Notes under the pieces: model-generated
Databases searched by the model: none
The model's input: only the letters and a program-made list of their open reading frames with translations
Told to the model about the DNA's origin: nothing
Translations under genes and position numbers: made by a program
Origin: Clostridiales bacterium
Lineage (GTDB): Bacteria > Bacillota > Clostridia > Christensenellales > JAISNN01
Length of the DNA stretch: 9,166 bases
Direction: 5' to 3'
NCBI GenBank assembly: GCA_031289865.1
Contig: JAITOQ010000235.1
Coordinates: 1-9,166, forward strand
In this document: positions 1 to 5,939 of the stretch, piece by piece
How the letters are laid out: each line of letters starts with the position of its first letter
Position numbering within the stretch: position 1 is the first letter of the stretch

Positions 1-130
1 TGTGCATCGATAGAAGACATACAACGAAAGCTGCCGCAACTGTGTAGGCAGTCAAAACGATTGCGGAAGTATAGACTGATTTGTTTATCCTAACGCATAT
101 GGGGCATCGTCCCCTACAATTGAATTGCTA
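1..130 (-). other. Possible remnant or 5' part of a membrane-protein gene
   Basis: On the minus strand one frame is open from about 130 down to the window edge. From about position 90 it reads as a hydrophobic stretch rich in Ala, Val, Leu and Thr (for example AIVLTAYTVAAAFVVCLLSM), which looks like a membrane helix. The frame has no in-frame ATG, and the only TTG inside it has no Shine-Dalgarno sequence. It is therefore either a remnant whose start was lost, perhaps at the GGGG/CCCC motif at 101-114, or chance. The plus strand also has a short open frame ending at TAA 91-93. I see nothing else in 1-163 except the GNAT ribosome binding site. Confidence 0.2.
97..122. repeat. Short dispersed-repeat-like motif with GGGG/CCCC arms
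   Basis: GGGG (101-104) and CCCC (111-114) frame the six bases CATCGT, giving a small hairpin. On the minus strand it reads TTGTAGGGGACGATGCCCC. Similar 'GTAGGGG-CGA' spacers are, from memory, frequent between genes in uncultured Clostridia, so I suspect a dispersed element. Only one copy is visible here, so the assignment is an inference. Confidence 0.25.
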
Positions 131-163
131 TGCAATAACAAAACATAAAATGGAGAAACAAAT

Positions 164-739
164 ATGGCTTACCCTCCAACCTTAGAAACAAAAAGACTGC
201 TACTCCGACCGTACGACCTAAAGGACGCGGCGGACATTTTTGAATATGCGGGGGACGTGGAAACCACGCGGTATATGTCGTGGGACACGCATAAAAATAT
301 CTATGAGACCTTGGATTTTTTGAACGGTATGCGGATACGGTATGAGAATAACACTACCCTTGATTACGCGTTTGTCCTAAAGTCAAGCGGAAAGGTGATC
401 GGCGGCGGCGGTTGCTTTGATACGGGGGAGTTTCCTCACACAGCAAAGATAGGGTATATCTTAAACAAAGCCTATTGGGGACAAGGACTTGCAGTCGAGG
501 CTATGAGCGCGGTTTTTGACTACCTCTTTAACACATTAAAGGTTCATCGGATAGAGGCATATCACTATGCGGAAAACGAAAAATCGGGTAAAGTAATGGT
601 CAAGCTTGGTATGAGCTATGAGGGGACAAAGCCGGACGGCGCGTTTGTGCGCGGCGCGTATAAGACGCTGAAGTTTTACGGAATACTCAATTTTCAATTT
701 TCAGCTGTAAAAACACCTTTTAATTTCGTTTCGGGATAG
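164..739 (+). CDS. GNAT-family N-acetyltransferase (RimJ/RimL type)
   Basis: This 191-residue protein is predicted to transfer acetyl from acetyl-CoA to an amine, in the cytoplasm. The N-terminal block LETKRLLLRPYDLKDA (residues 7-22) is typical of the RimJ/RimL-like branch. Acetyl-CoA-binding motif A is seen at residues 95-113 (IGYILNKAYWGQGLAVEA, with the Q-x-x-G-x-G/A-like loop GQGLA), and motif B at 137-154 (AENEKSGKVMVKLGMSYEG). The start follows GGAG at 152-155 with 8 bp spacing. The domain is complete by about residue 174. The last 15 or so residues are encoded by a heptad repeat (687-703) and by the complement of the neighbouring gene's 3' end, so the natural stop was probably lost and the tail is likely non-functional. 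It overlaps the convergent gene by 46 bp. The substrate (ribosomal protein, antibiotic or small amine) cannot be told. Confidence 0.9.
   Translation: MAYPPTLETKRLLLRPYDLKDAADIFEYAGDVETTRYMSWDTHKNIYETLDFLNGMRIRYENNTTLDYAFVLKSSGKVIGGGGCFDTGEFPHTAKIGYILNKAYWGQGLAVEAMSAVFDYLFNTLKVHRIEAYHYAENEKSGKVMVKLGMSYEGTKPDGAFVRGAYKTLKFYGILNFQFSAVKTPFNFVSG
687..703. repeat. TCAATTT heptad tandem repeat at convergent gene ends
   Basis: There are two full 7-bp units, TCAATTT (687-693 and 694-700), and a partial TCA (701-703). The repeat provides the TGA stop (694-696) of the minus-strand split-barrel gene and codons of the read-through tail of the GNAT gene. It belongs with the other period-7 repeats at 1588-1618, 1643-1663 and 1741-1775, which have different unit sequences. 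Confidence 0.55.
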
Positions 740-1548
740 ATATATCTCCCTATCGGGATCATGGAGTTGTAGACTTTATCGACCGTAAAAACTCCGACCT
801 TTACGCCTCCGACGGTTGAAACTCCCTCCCATATACCTTGCAGTAGGAGGTTGGTGAGGTCGAGAGATGCCAAAAACACGGCTGTTTTTGCGCCTTTAGG
901 AATATCGTTTATGAGTTCGGGGTATGCGGAAAGCGAAAAAACCAATTTGCCGCCGTCAACGGGCGCGCATTGCAGTGCGGGCAAAATACGCGGATAGCCG
1001 TCTTTGTCGATATAGGAGATAAATTTTAGGCAAGTAAGACGTGCCGCAAGTTTTTTTCCGAATGAGGGGAGCTTGTTGTCGGACGGATTTTTTGAGGAAA
1101 ATGCGGCGGCGTATTTTGCTTTGAGCGCGCCTACGGCAATCTGAGGAATCGGCAGCTTTTGCCCCGCGCTCACGTCGATTATTTTTTCGTAATGCACCGC
1201 GCCTATCCCGAAATAGGAGTTGTAGCGGAACATCGGCTTGTCGTTAAAGTGCTCGAAGTCCTCTCCCTTTGCGGTTTCGCCCGTGTGGAGGGCTTTGCCC
1301 GTCCACCAATATTGGTCGGCTGAAACCACCAAAAAGCCGTTTTTCGGATTGTCTTTTAGGTAGGTTTTGGAGAGTCCGCGTGAAAACTGCCCCCACATGA
1401 GATTTTGCTTGTCCTTTGCTAAGATTGAGGAAATCAGCGCAAGATGAGGATAGCCGTCGGGCGCAACCGAAGCGAATATCCCGATTTTGCTGTCGGGTTC
1501 AAATTTTTTGAAACAAATTTCCTCAAGTTCTTTTTGAAATACGGTCAT
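694..1548 (-). CDS. Pyridoxamine 5'-phosphate oxidase family (FMN-binding split barrel) protein
   Basis: This 284-residue protein belongs to the broad split-barrel flavoprotein family, whose members bind FMN, F420 or heme and often act as oxidoreductases. The N-terminal half has the family signature: a strand followed by DGYP (residues 31-34), then MWGQFSRGLSKTYLKDNPK (51-69), where basic and small residues normally contact the flavin phosphate, then a core strand GFLVVSA. A second similar half starts around 174, with ISYIDKDGYPRILPAL (DGYP at 183-186), suggesting an internal duplication. I chose the ATG at 1546-1548 because it is preceded by AAGGAGA with 6 bp spacing and begins the conserved region. 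A longer frame to 1644 would add 32 residues encoded by repeat DNA. The last codons and stop fall in a TCAATTT repeat, so the C-terminus may be altered. Cofactor and substrate are unknown. Confidence 0.75.
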   Translation of the reverse strand: MTVFQKELEEICFKKFEPDSKIGIFASVAPDGYPHLALISSILAKDKQNLMWGQFSRGLSKTYLKDNPKNGFLVVSADQYWWTGKALHTGETAKGEDFEHFNDKPMFRYNSYFGIGAVHYEKIIDVSAGQKLPIPQIAVGALKAKYAAAFSSKNPSDNKLPSFGKKLAARLTCLKFISYIDKDGYPRILPALQCAPVDGGKLVFSLSAYPELINDIPKGAKTAVFLASLDLTNLLLQGIWEGVSTVGGVKVGVFTVDKVYNSMIPIGRYIYPETKLKGVFTAEN

Positions 1549-1554
1549 AATTTT

Positions 1555-1561
1555 TCTCCTT
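1555..1561 (-). promoter_or_regulatory. Ribosome binding site fixing the split-barrel gene start
   Basis: On the minus strand this reads AAGGAGA, 6 bp before the ATG at 1548. It argues against the upstream in-frame ATG at 1644, which lies in repeat DNA. I see no convincing -35/-10 pair immediately upstream; a promoter inside or beyond the heptad element is possible. Confidence 0.75.
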
Positions 1562-1642
1562 TTTGATAAATAATAGGCTATTGTTTTAAGTAATAGGTAA
1601 TAGGTAATAGGTAATAAGTGTGGAATATAAGAATGTTTTTTC

Positions 1643-1663
1643 AATGCAGAATGCAGAATTGCG
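1643..1663. repeat. AATGCAG heptad tandem repeat
   Basis: AATGCAG occurs at 1643-1649 and 1650-1656, followed by a degenerate unit AATTGCG at 1657-1663. It has the same 7-bp period as the flanking arrays but an unrelated unit sequence. Confidence 0.5.
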
Positions 1664-1676
1664 GATAAAAAGTAGG

Positions 1677-1702
1677 TGTCATTCTGAGCTTGCGAAGAAT
1701 CT
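1677..1702. repeat. TCATTCTGAGC...GAAGAATCT palindromic intergenic motif
   Basis: ATTCT (1681-1685) and AGAAT (1696-1700) form the arms of an imperfect hairpin around GAGCTTGCGA. From memory, very similar sequences (TCATTCTGAGCGAAG followed by CGAAGAATCT) are common short intergenic repeats in many bacterial genomes. The family assignment rests on recall, not on a search. Confidence 0.4.
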
Positions 1703-1758
1703 AAAACGATTTCTCCGAATCACATCTCTAAATATCCTTACTTATTACTTATTACCTA

Positions 1759-2685
1759 TTACCTATTACTTATTACCTCTTGAACCGCTCCGGTGTATGC
1801 CGCGTTCGCGACGTACCTTCTTGCGATTTCTTGCAAATTTTCCGCGTGTTGTTTGGATGTCTTTTGCGTTTCTTGATACGCCCACGTTAGATCGAGACGT
1901 TCGTATTTGTCGCGGCAAAGATTGTTAAAGGTACAAAGCTCCCACCGTTCGGGTTGTCCTATTTCGGCGAGAAAGCGCGCTATAGACTCGATATTTTGAG
2001 GGGTGTCGGTCGCGCCCTCTATGATAGGGGTGCGCACCCAAACCCGGATTTTTTTGTCGGTCAATTTTTTGTAGTTTTCCAAAATTACCGCGTTGTCCGC
2101 GCCGGTATATTTTTTGTGATCCTTTGGGTCAAACAGCTTTAAGTCGTACAAGACGAGATCGGTATAGGGGAGAATCTCCTCCAAAATACGGAAGTCGTAA
2201 CAACCCGCCGTATCAACCGCGACGGATACGCGCTCTTCCTTTAGTAACCTTGCGACCTCGATCGCGGCTTTGTGCTGCATCATGACTTCGCCGCCCGAAA
2301 GGGTGACGCCGCCGTCCGCGCCCCAATAGGCTTTGTCTTTTAGGAGTTCGCGGGCGAGCGCGTCGGTTTCGTAACGCTTGCCCTTTAACTCGATTGCCGC
2401 ATTCGGACATTTTTTTTCGCACGTTCTGCAAGCGGTACAGCGTTCTCTTGAAAAGTGCAAGCCGTCGGAGGTCTTTGAAATCCCTTTTTGAGGACAGACC
2501 GCGACGCAGATGTTACAGCCGATACATTTGTTTTTGAACCAATTCGGATCGGGGCGGTAAGAGATGCTTTCGGGGTTGTGACACCAAGCGCATTTTAGGT
2601 TGCACCCCTTAAAAAACACCGTCGTCCTAAGCCCCGGACCGTCCTCCGTGGACATGCGTTGCAGGTCTAATACGTTTACGTCCAT
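1759..2685 (-). CDS. Glycyl radical enzyme activating enzyme (radical SAM, PflA-like)
   Basis: This 308-residue protein uses a [4Fe-4S] cluster and S-adenosylmethionine to make the glycyl radical on its partner enzyme. The radical SAM motif is CNLKCAWC (Cys28, Cys32, Cys35) after DGPGLRTTVFFKG, the usual activase signature. A two-cluster ferredoxin-like insert follows, CIGCNICVAVC (Cys54/57/60/64) and CTACRTCEKKC (Cys83/86/89/93), placing it in the longer activase class rather than the short pyruvate formate-lyase type. The SAM-binding GGE is at 131-133. The start lies 3 bp after the stop of the glycyl radical enzyme gene, with GAGG about 10 bp upstream inside that gene's end, so translation is probably coupled. 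The final residues (EVISNR) and the TAA stop come from the heptad array at 1741-1775, so the C-terminus has been replaced or extended by repeat DNA; the core is intact. Confidence 0.93.
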   Translation of the reverse strand: MDVNVLDLQRMSTEDGPGLRTTVFFKGCNLKCAWCHNPESISYRPDPNWFKNKCIGCNICVAVCPQKGISKTSDGLHFSRERCTACRTCEKKCPNAAIELKGKRYETDALARELLKDKAYWGADGGVTLSGGEVMMQHKAAIEVARLLKEERVSVAVDTAGCYDFRILEEILPYTDLVLYDLKLFDPKDHKKYTGADNAVILENYKKLTDKKIRVWVRTPIIEGATDTPQNIESIARFLAEIGQPERWELCTFNNLCRDKYERLDLTWAYQETQKTSKQHAENLQEIARRYVANAAYTGAVQEVISNR

Positions 2686-2688
2686 CGG

Positions 2689-5169
2689 CTAAAACCTCGC
2701 GTGTGATTCTCTTTCGATTATCTCGTTTTGAAGCTCTCTCCCGATACTCGTAAAGTATGCGTTGTAGCCCGTCACGCGCACCAAAAGATGGCGGTAGTCT
2801 TCGGGATTTTTTTGAGCGTCCTTTAGAGTTTCCGCGTCGAGGACGTTGATTTGGAGTGCCGTCCCGCCGTTTTGGGTGTAGCCGCGTAAAAAGGCTTTTA
2901 GCTTGTCCTTGTGCGCTTGATCGCGGACGAGGGACGGGCTAAGCGTTATCGTGTGACTTGCGCCGTTGGGGAGGACGTTGATATAATTGCCGTCGCCGTC
3001 CTTGCCGCCGAGCGCGATTCCGACGGAATTGCTGTTTGAGGTAGGCCCGTTGGTGTCCGCGCCGTTTGACGGGCAGATAGCGTTTGAGAGGAATTGACCG
3101 CGCCGCCGTCCGTCGGGACTTGCCGCGAGTATATATCCGTCGCCCACCCAATAATTCCACGAAAGCATACCGCCTCTATAGGTTTGCCCGATAGGGGTAG
3201 TGTATTTTGTCACTTCGTTTGCCCAAAATTTCATAAAATCCTGAGCGAGCGTGTCCGCTGCTCCGTCGTCGCGTCCGTATTTAGGGGCTTTGTTTTTGGC
3301 GCGGGCTTGCAGCACCTTGTATTCTTCGCCATCCCAATTGGCTTGCAGAGCGCGGAGCAATGTCGCCATATCGCATTCCTTTTCGTCATAGACGAGATAT
3401 TTGACGGCGAGCAGACTGTCTATCGTCGTGGCGAACGTCACGCCCTCTATCGTCGCAAACTTGATTTCCGCACCGCCTTGCGTGACGTCCTTTCCGCTAC
3501 TTGCGCACCCTTTTATAAGACAGCTTAAATACGGGGTAGGTAGGTATTTTGCGCGTGTTTCCACCCCTATGTTGTAGAGGTCTACGATCTTTTTGATGAT
3601 ATAGCGCGTTTGCTCCAAAAAAGCCTCATAAAACGCTTCAAAGGACAAAAACGTGACGGGATCGCCCGTCTTAGGACCTTGCTGCTTATTTTTGTAAGGC
3701 TTGCCCCACAATTGGTCGGTGTAAGGGACGATATTTTTTCCGTTACCGAGGGTGAGTTCGAGGGCTTTTAAAAAGTTGAGATTGACGTCTACCGTACTTG
3801 AGCGGTCGTTGCCTATCATGGTGTTTTCAAGACAGCCGACGGAGCCGTAATCGTGTACGTTGTCACGGTTGATGAGGTGTTCGAGCTTTGCAAATTTTGC
3901 CTCGTGGAGAAGTCCCGCCATAGAGCGTTCGTCAAAATTTAAAAGGAACGGCGCGCCTTGACTGTCGGAAATCATGTCGCACACCTTGTCGAGCAGCTTG
4001 TCGGGTGAATTTTTGTGCAGACGCACATTCGGCTTCGGCTCAAGGATAGGCGACATCTCGTCGATGACCTCAAGTATGAGATAGGTGAGGTCGTTGGTGA
4101 GATCCTCGCCGTCACGTCCCACGCCCGACAGCATAAGCAGCTGTCCGTAACCCGCCGTAATGCCTTGATTGAGACCGATACGGATCATAGCGTCGTAGGC
4201 GGTGTTGCAATGCACCCACATACATTTTAAAATATCCTTTAAAAACTCCCGATCCTCTCCCTTGTCGATAGACTTTTTGTAGTAGGGGTAGAGATATTGA
4301 TCGAGCCGCCCGAACGAAAGTCCCGGTCCCGGATAATTTTCGTCGGTCATGACGAGCATATGTATGAGCCAAAGGGATTGCACGGCTTGCCAAAAATCCT
4401 CCGCGGGTTCCCACGGTACAACCTTTAGATTTTCGCTCATGCGGAGTAATTCGGCTTTGCGCGCCGCGTCGGTTTCTTTTTCCGCAAACTTTACGCATAA
4501 CGCGCCGTATTTTTCGGCAAGTGCTTTGGGCATAAGGGACGCTTCGAGCATAGCGCGGAGTTCACCGCCCTTTGCGGAGGCTTTTTCCTCTTCGGAATAT
4601 GCGTCGTAGCGTTTTTGTAAGTCCTCATTGATTTGCTTAAAGCCGTATCTGAGCGGAAATTCGTATCCGGGGATAAGATGCCCCGATGTAGGGCCGCAAT
4701 TTCCGTAGCCCGTATCGTGAAACTCGATAGTTTTTTTCCTGAGTCCGCGCTTGCCGAGTAGGATTTTGTCACGCGCTTCGGATTCCTTGCGGGTGAGGCA
4801 ATGGCTGGCTTGGATATTAAAGGTCGCTCCGCACAAAAGGTCGTGCGGCAAAATCTCTTGCGGAACACAGTCCACAATAGCTTTTTTGTTGAACCATGCA
4901 CGCCGTTCGGCTATGCTCTTGTCCCAAAGCCCGTCGGGCAAATCGATTTTTGTCGCCCCCGCGATAAAGCCCGCGCTAAAGGTTGAAAAAAACGTGTAGT
5001 TTTCGGGAACGACATAGTATGAGGTCTCGTTGTAATTTTTGTCCCAAGGCGTACCCGTGGTAAACGGTCGAAACTCATTGTTCCACTCTCTTTCGATTCC
5101 CGAAAAATAGTAATCCCGCAGCCATTGGATTCGCGGCGACAGATTTTTCGGTTCTTTTACTTTTCCCAT
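2689..5169 (-). CDS. Glycyl radical enzyme (PFL-like), substrate unassigned
   Basis: This 826-residue cytoplasmic radical enzyme is in the size range of the dehydratase/lyase/decarboxylase glycyl radical enzymes. The PFL-like domain spans most of the protein. The active-site loop is GSVGCLEN, with the thiyl-radical Cys446 and the acid/base-type Glu448. The glycyl-radical loop near the C-terminus is RVTGYNAYF, with Gly801. PDGRRRG (685-691) and NGPT (707-710) also match the family. Residues 565-568 are GGAE, where many dehydratases have GGAR; hydroxyphenylacetate decarboxylase, from memory, uses a Glu in this part of the pocket, which hints at an arylacetate-type or other non-diol substrate. 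No small decarboxylase subunit lies between enzyme and activase, and no microcompartment genes are near, arguing weakly against hydroxyphenylacetate decarboxylase and choline or propanediol types. The start has GGGGAG (5175-5180) 5 bp upstream. It is the first gene of the operon with the activase. Confidence 0.93.
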   Translation of the reverse strand: MGKVKEPKNLSPRIQWLRDYYFSGIEREWNNEFRPFTTGTPWDKNYNETSYYVVPENYTFFSTFSAGFIAGATKIDLPDGLWDKSIAERRAWFNKKAIVDCVPQEILPHDLLCGATFNIQASHCLTRKESEARDKILLGKRGLRKKTIEFHDTGYGNCGPTSGHLIPGYEFPLRYGFKQINEDLQKRYDAYSEEEKASAKGGELRAMLEASLMPKALAEKYGALCVKFAEKETDAARKAELLRMSENLKVVPWEPAEDFWQAVQSLWLIHMLVMTDENYPGPGLSFGRLDQYLYPYYKKSIDKGEDREFLKDILKCMWVHCNTAYDAMIRIGLNQGITAGYGQLLMLSGVGRDGEDLTNDLTYLILEVIDEMSPILEPKPNVRLHKNSPDKLLDKVCDMISDSQGAPFLLNFDERSMAGLLHEAKFAKLEHLINRDNVHDYGSVGCLENTMIGNDRSSTVDVNLNFLKALELTLGNGKNIVPYTDQLWGKPYKNKQQGPKTGDPVTFLSFEAFYEAFLEQTRYIIKKIVDLYNIGVETRAKYLPTPYLSCLIKGCASSGKDVTQGGAEIKFATIEGVTFATTIDSLLAVKYLVYDEKECDMATLLRALQANWDGEEYKVLQARAKNKAPKYGRDDGAADTLAQDFMKFWANEVTKYTTPIGQTYRGGMLSWNYWVGDGYILAASPDGRRRGQFLSNAICPSNGADTNGPTSNSNSVGIALGGKDGDGNYINVLPNGASHTITLSPSLVRDQAHKDKLKAFLRGYTQNGGTALQINVLDAETLKDAQKNPEDYRHLLVRVTGYNAYFTSIGRELQNEIIERESHARF

Positions 5170-5221
5170 ATTTACTCCCCTTTAAAGCCTCTGACTAAAA
5201 TCATCAGCTTATCTTATATAC

Positions 5222-5250
5222 ATTATACAACAATTACACACTTGTGTCAA
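5222..5250 (-). promoter_or_regulatory. Sigma-A consensus promoter of the glycyl radical operon
   Basis: On the minus strand TTGACA (5245-5250) and TATAAT (5222-5227) are separated by exactly 17 bp. Transcription would start near 5215, leaving a leader of about 45 nt before the ATG at 5169. The -35 adjoins the near-palindrome TACACA-CT-TGTGTC (5236-5249 in plus orientation), a plausible operator. Confidence 0.85.
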
Positions 5251-5274
5251 TAGGGTTTGCGAAATATTATTAAA
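5233..5274. repeat. Direct repeat copy 1 (promoter-upstream segment)
   Basis: This 42-bp segment matches 5507-5548 with two mismatches; the first 28 bp are identical. It covers the -35 box, the TACACA/TGTGTC near-palindrome and the region just upstream of the -35 on the minus strand. Conservation of exactly this part suggests a regulatory unit. Confidence 0.85.
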
Positions 5275-5495
5275 ACTTTTCAAAATTTTATCAAAACCTT
5301 TGTTTTTTCTATTTGTTTTCCTCTCGCAATATGGAGAGAACGCATATTAAACTACTTTCGAGTTATTATACAGCGATAAGACGGCTATTTTTTAGATATT
5401 TTTTGCGAAAGCGACCGCAGATGAAGGTTTCTTATCAAGAGAGGTTTCGCGGAAAATAGCAAAAAAGAGCGGCTTAGCGCGGGGGGGTAATATAT

Positions 5496-5524
5496 ATATT
5501 ATAATTATTACACACTTGTGTCAA
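5496..5524 (-). promoter_or_regulatory. Second leftward promoter-like arrangement
   Basis: In the second repeat copy, TTGACA (5519-5524, minus strand) has TAATAT at 17 bp (5496-5501) or TATAAT at 15 bp (5498-5503). If active, it would add a leader of about 320 nt to the glycyl radical operon and start next to a run of seven C in the transcript. It may also be an inert duplication. Confidence 0.4.
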
Positions 5525-5548
5525 TAGGGTTTGCAAAATATTATAAAA
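5507..5548. repeat. Direct repeat copy 2 (promoter-upstream segment)
   Basis: This is the partner of 5233-5274, offset by 274 bp in the same orientation, differing at two positions. It overlaps the start of the 51-bp tandem duplication at 5531-5632. Confidence 0.85.
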
Positions 5549-5632
5549 TTCTTTTTGGTTACGGAACAAAGTTCTTAAGGCTTTTAAAATATTATAAAAT
5601 TCTTTTTAATTATACAACAAAATTCTTTTGGA
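5531..5632. repeat. Diverged 51-bp tandem duplication
   Basis: The two units, about 5531-5581 and 5582-5632, share AAAATATTATAAAATTCTTT and further matching stretches (ACAACAAA/GAACAAAG and TTCTT). A related AT-rich stretch lies at 5257-5280. No coding potential is visible. Confidence 0.6.
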
Positions 5633-5697
5633 AAAATAGATTTTTTTATTAGAGTCACGATATAATTGCAAGAATATTGTTCAAAAATAATATATCG

Positions 5698-5764
5698 GTG
5701 TACACGGAAAATTGTGGGATTTAGACCGTTTATATAATAGTACACAAAATGGAAAAAATGTGTA
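5698..5764. promoter_or_regulatory. TACACA/TGTGTA motif cluster upstream of rightward promoter
   Basis: GTGTACAC is a perfect palindrome at 5698-5705. TACACA (5741-5746) and TGTGTA (5759-5764) form an inverted pair with a 12-bp spacer, ending 19 bp before the -35 box. A TATAAT at 5733-5738 without a good -35 lies between them. The same half-sites occur in the two copies of the leftward promoter repeat, so a shared DNA-binding regulator is possible. Binding is inferred only. Confidence 0.35.
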
Positions 5765-5780
5765 ACTTTTCTTTAAAAAA

Positions 5781-5794
5781 GCCTTGACAAAGGC
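5781..5794. promoter_or_regulatory. Palindrome over the -35 box (possible operator)
   Basis: GCCTT (5781-5785) and AAGGC (5790-5794) are perfect inverted arms around GACA, so the -35 TTGACA lies wholly inside the palindrome. Such placement would let a bound repressor block RNA polymerase. It could also be coincidence in a 14-bp sequence. Confidence 0.35.
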
Positions 5795-5812
5795 AAAAAT
5801 ATCGTATATAAT
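5784..5812 (+). promoter_or_regulatory. Sigma-A consensus promoter of the membrane-protein operon
   Basis: TTGACA (5784-5789) and TATAAT (5807-5812) are separated by exactly 17 bp, matching the consensus at all twelve positions. The expected start is near 5819, giving an untranslated leader of about 160 nt before the ATG at 5982. Confidence 0.9.
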
Positions 5813-5838
5813 GTCGTCAAGTTAAGCATAAAAATAGT

Positions 5839-5883
5839 AGGAGGACAAAAAGCGCAATCAAATTTTGCGACGCCGACGGAGGG
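5839..5883 (+). promoter_or_regulatory. Orphan Shine-Dalgarno sequences in the leader
   Basis: AGGAGG at 5839-5844 and GGAGGG at 5878-5883 are strong ribosome binding sequences with no ATG or GTG at a usable distance. The closest start-like codon after the first is TTG at 5865, about 20 bp away; from there a 26-codon frame runs to TGA at 5946-5948. CGCAA/TTGCG (5853-5857 and 5865-5869) can form a small hairpin just after the first site. They may be ribosome standby or regulatory elements, or relics. Confidence 0.35.
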
Positions 5884-5920
5884 ATTTTTTTAAAATAATC
5901 CGTCCTTGTCGCGGATTTTT
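5875..5920 (+). promoter_or_regulatory. Attenuator-like alternative hairpins in the leader
   Basis: AATCCG (5897-5902) can pair with CGGATT (5912-5917), forming a terminator-like hairpin with a 9-nt loop that runs into TTTTT (5916-5920). The same AATCC plus GTC (5897-5904) can instead pair upstream with GACGG and ATT (5875-5886) around a four-base bulge. The two pairings exclude each other, the classic arrangement of terminator and antiterminator. The T tract is short, so termination would be weak. No known riboswitch class was recognised. Confidence 0.35.
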
Positions 5921-5939
5921 GTGCAAAATCGTGTTCGGG

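Larger units (their letters stand above)
1588..1775. repeat. Composite intergenic element framed by inverted heptad arrays
   Basis: The left arm is a tandem array of TAATAGG heptads (four units at 1591-1618, the last being TAATAAG). The right arm is five heptads of CTTATTA/CCTATTA (1741-1775), the reverse complement of the same unit. Positions 1588-1618 and 1741-1771 pair over 31 nt with one mismatch. About 120 bp lies between them and contains an AATGCAG heptad array and a palindromic motif. It has no coding potential. It sits between the activase 3' end and the split-barrel gene 5' end, both on the minus strand. In RNA the arms could form a long AU-rich stem. It may be a MITE-like element or simply two expansions of one repeat in opposite orientation. 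Confidence 0.7.

Noticed and set aside
1549..1644. Upstream extension of the split-barrel protein to ATG 1644
   Set aside because: The 32 added residues are encoded by heptad repeat DNA with no ribosome binding site, while ATG 1548 has AAGGAGA at ideal spacing and starts the conserved region.
1588..1775. CRISPR array
   Set aside because: The units are 7 bp, contiguous and without spacers, and no cas gene is present.
1620..1928. Plus-strand open frame across the heptad element
   Set aside because: It consists of repeat-encoded residues followed by the antisense of the activase; it has no family features.
3094..3528. Plus-strand frame antisense to the glycyl radical enzyme
   Set aside because: It is typical of shadow frames opposite a long gene, with no ribosome binding site or domain.
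5233..5250. Rex-, Fnr- or NrdR-type operator
   Set aside because: The near-palindrome TACACA-CT-TGTGTC does not match the consensus sites I know for these regulators.
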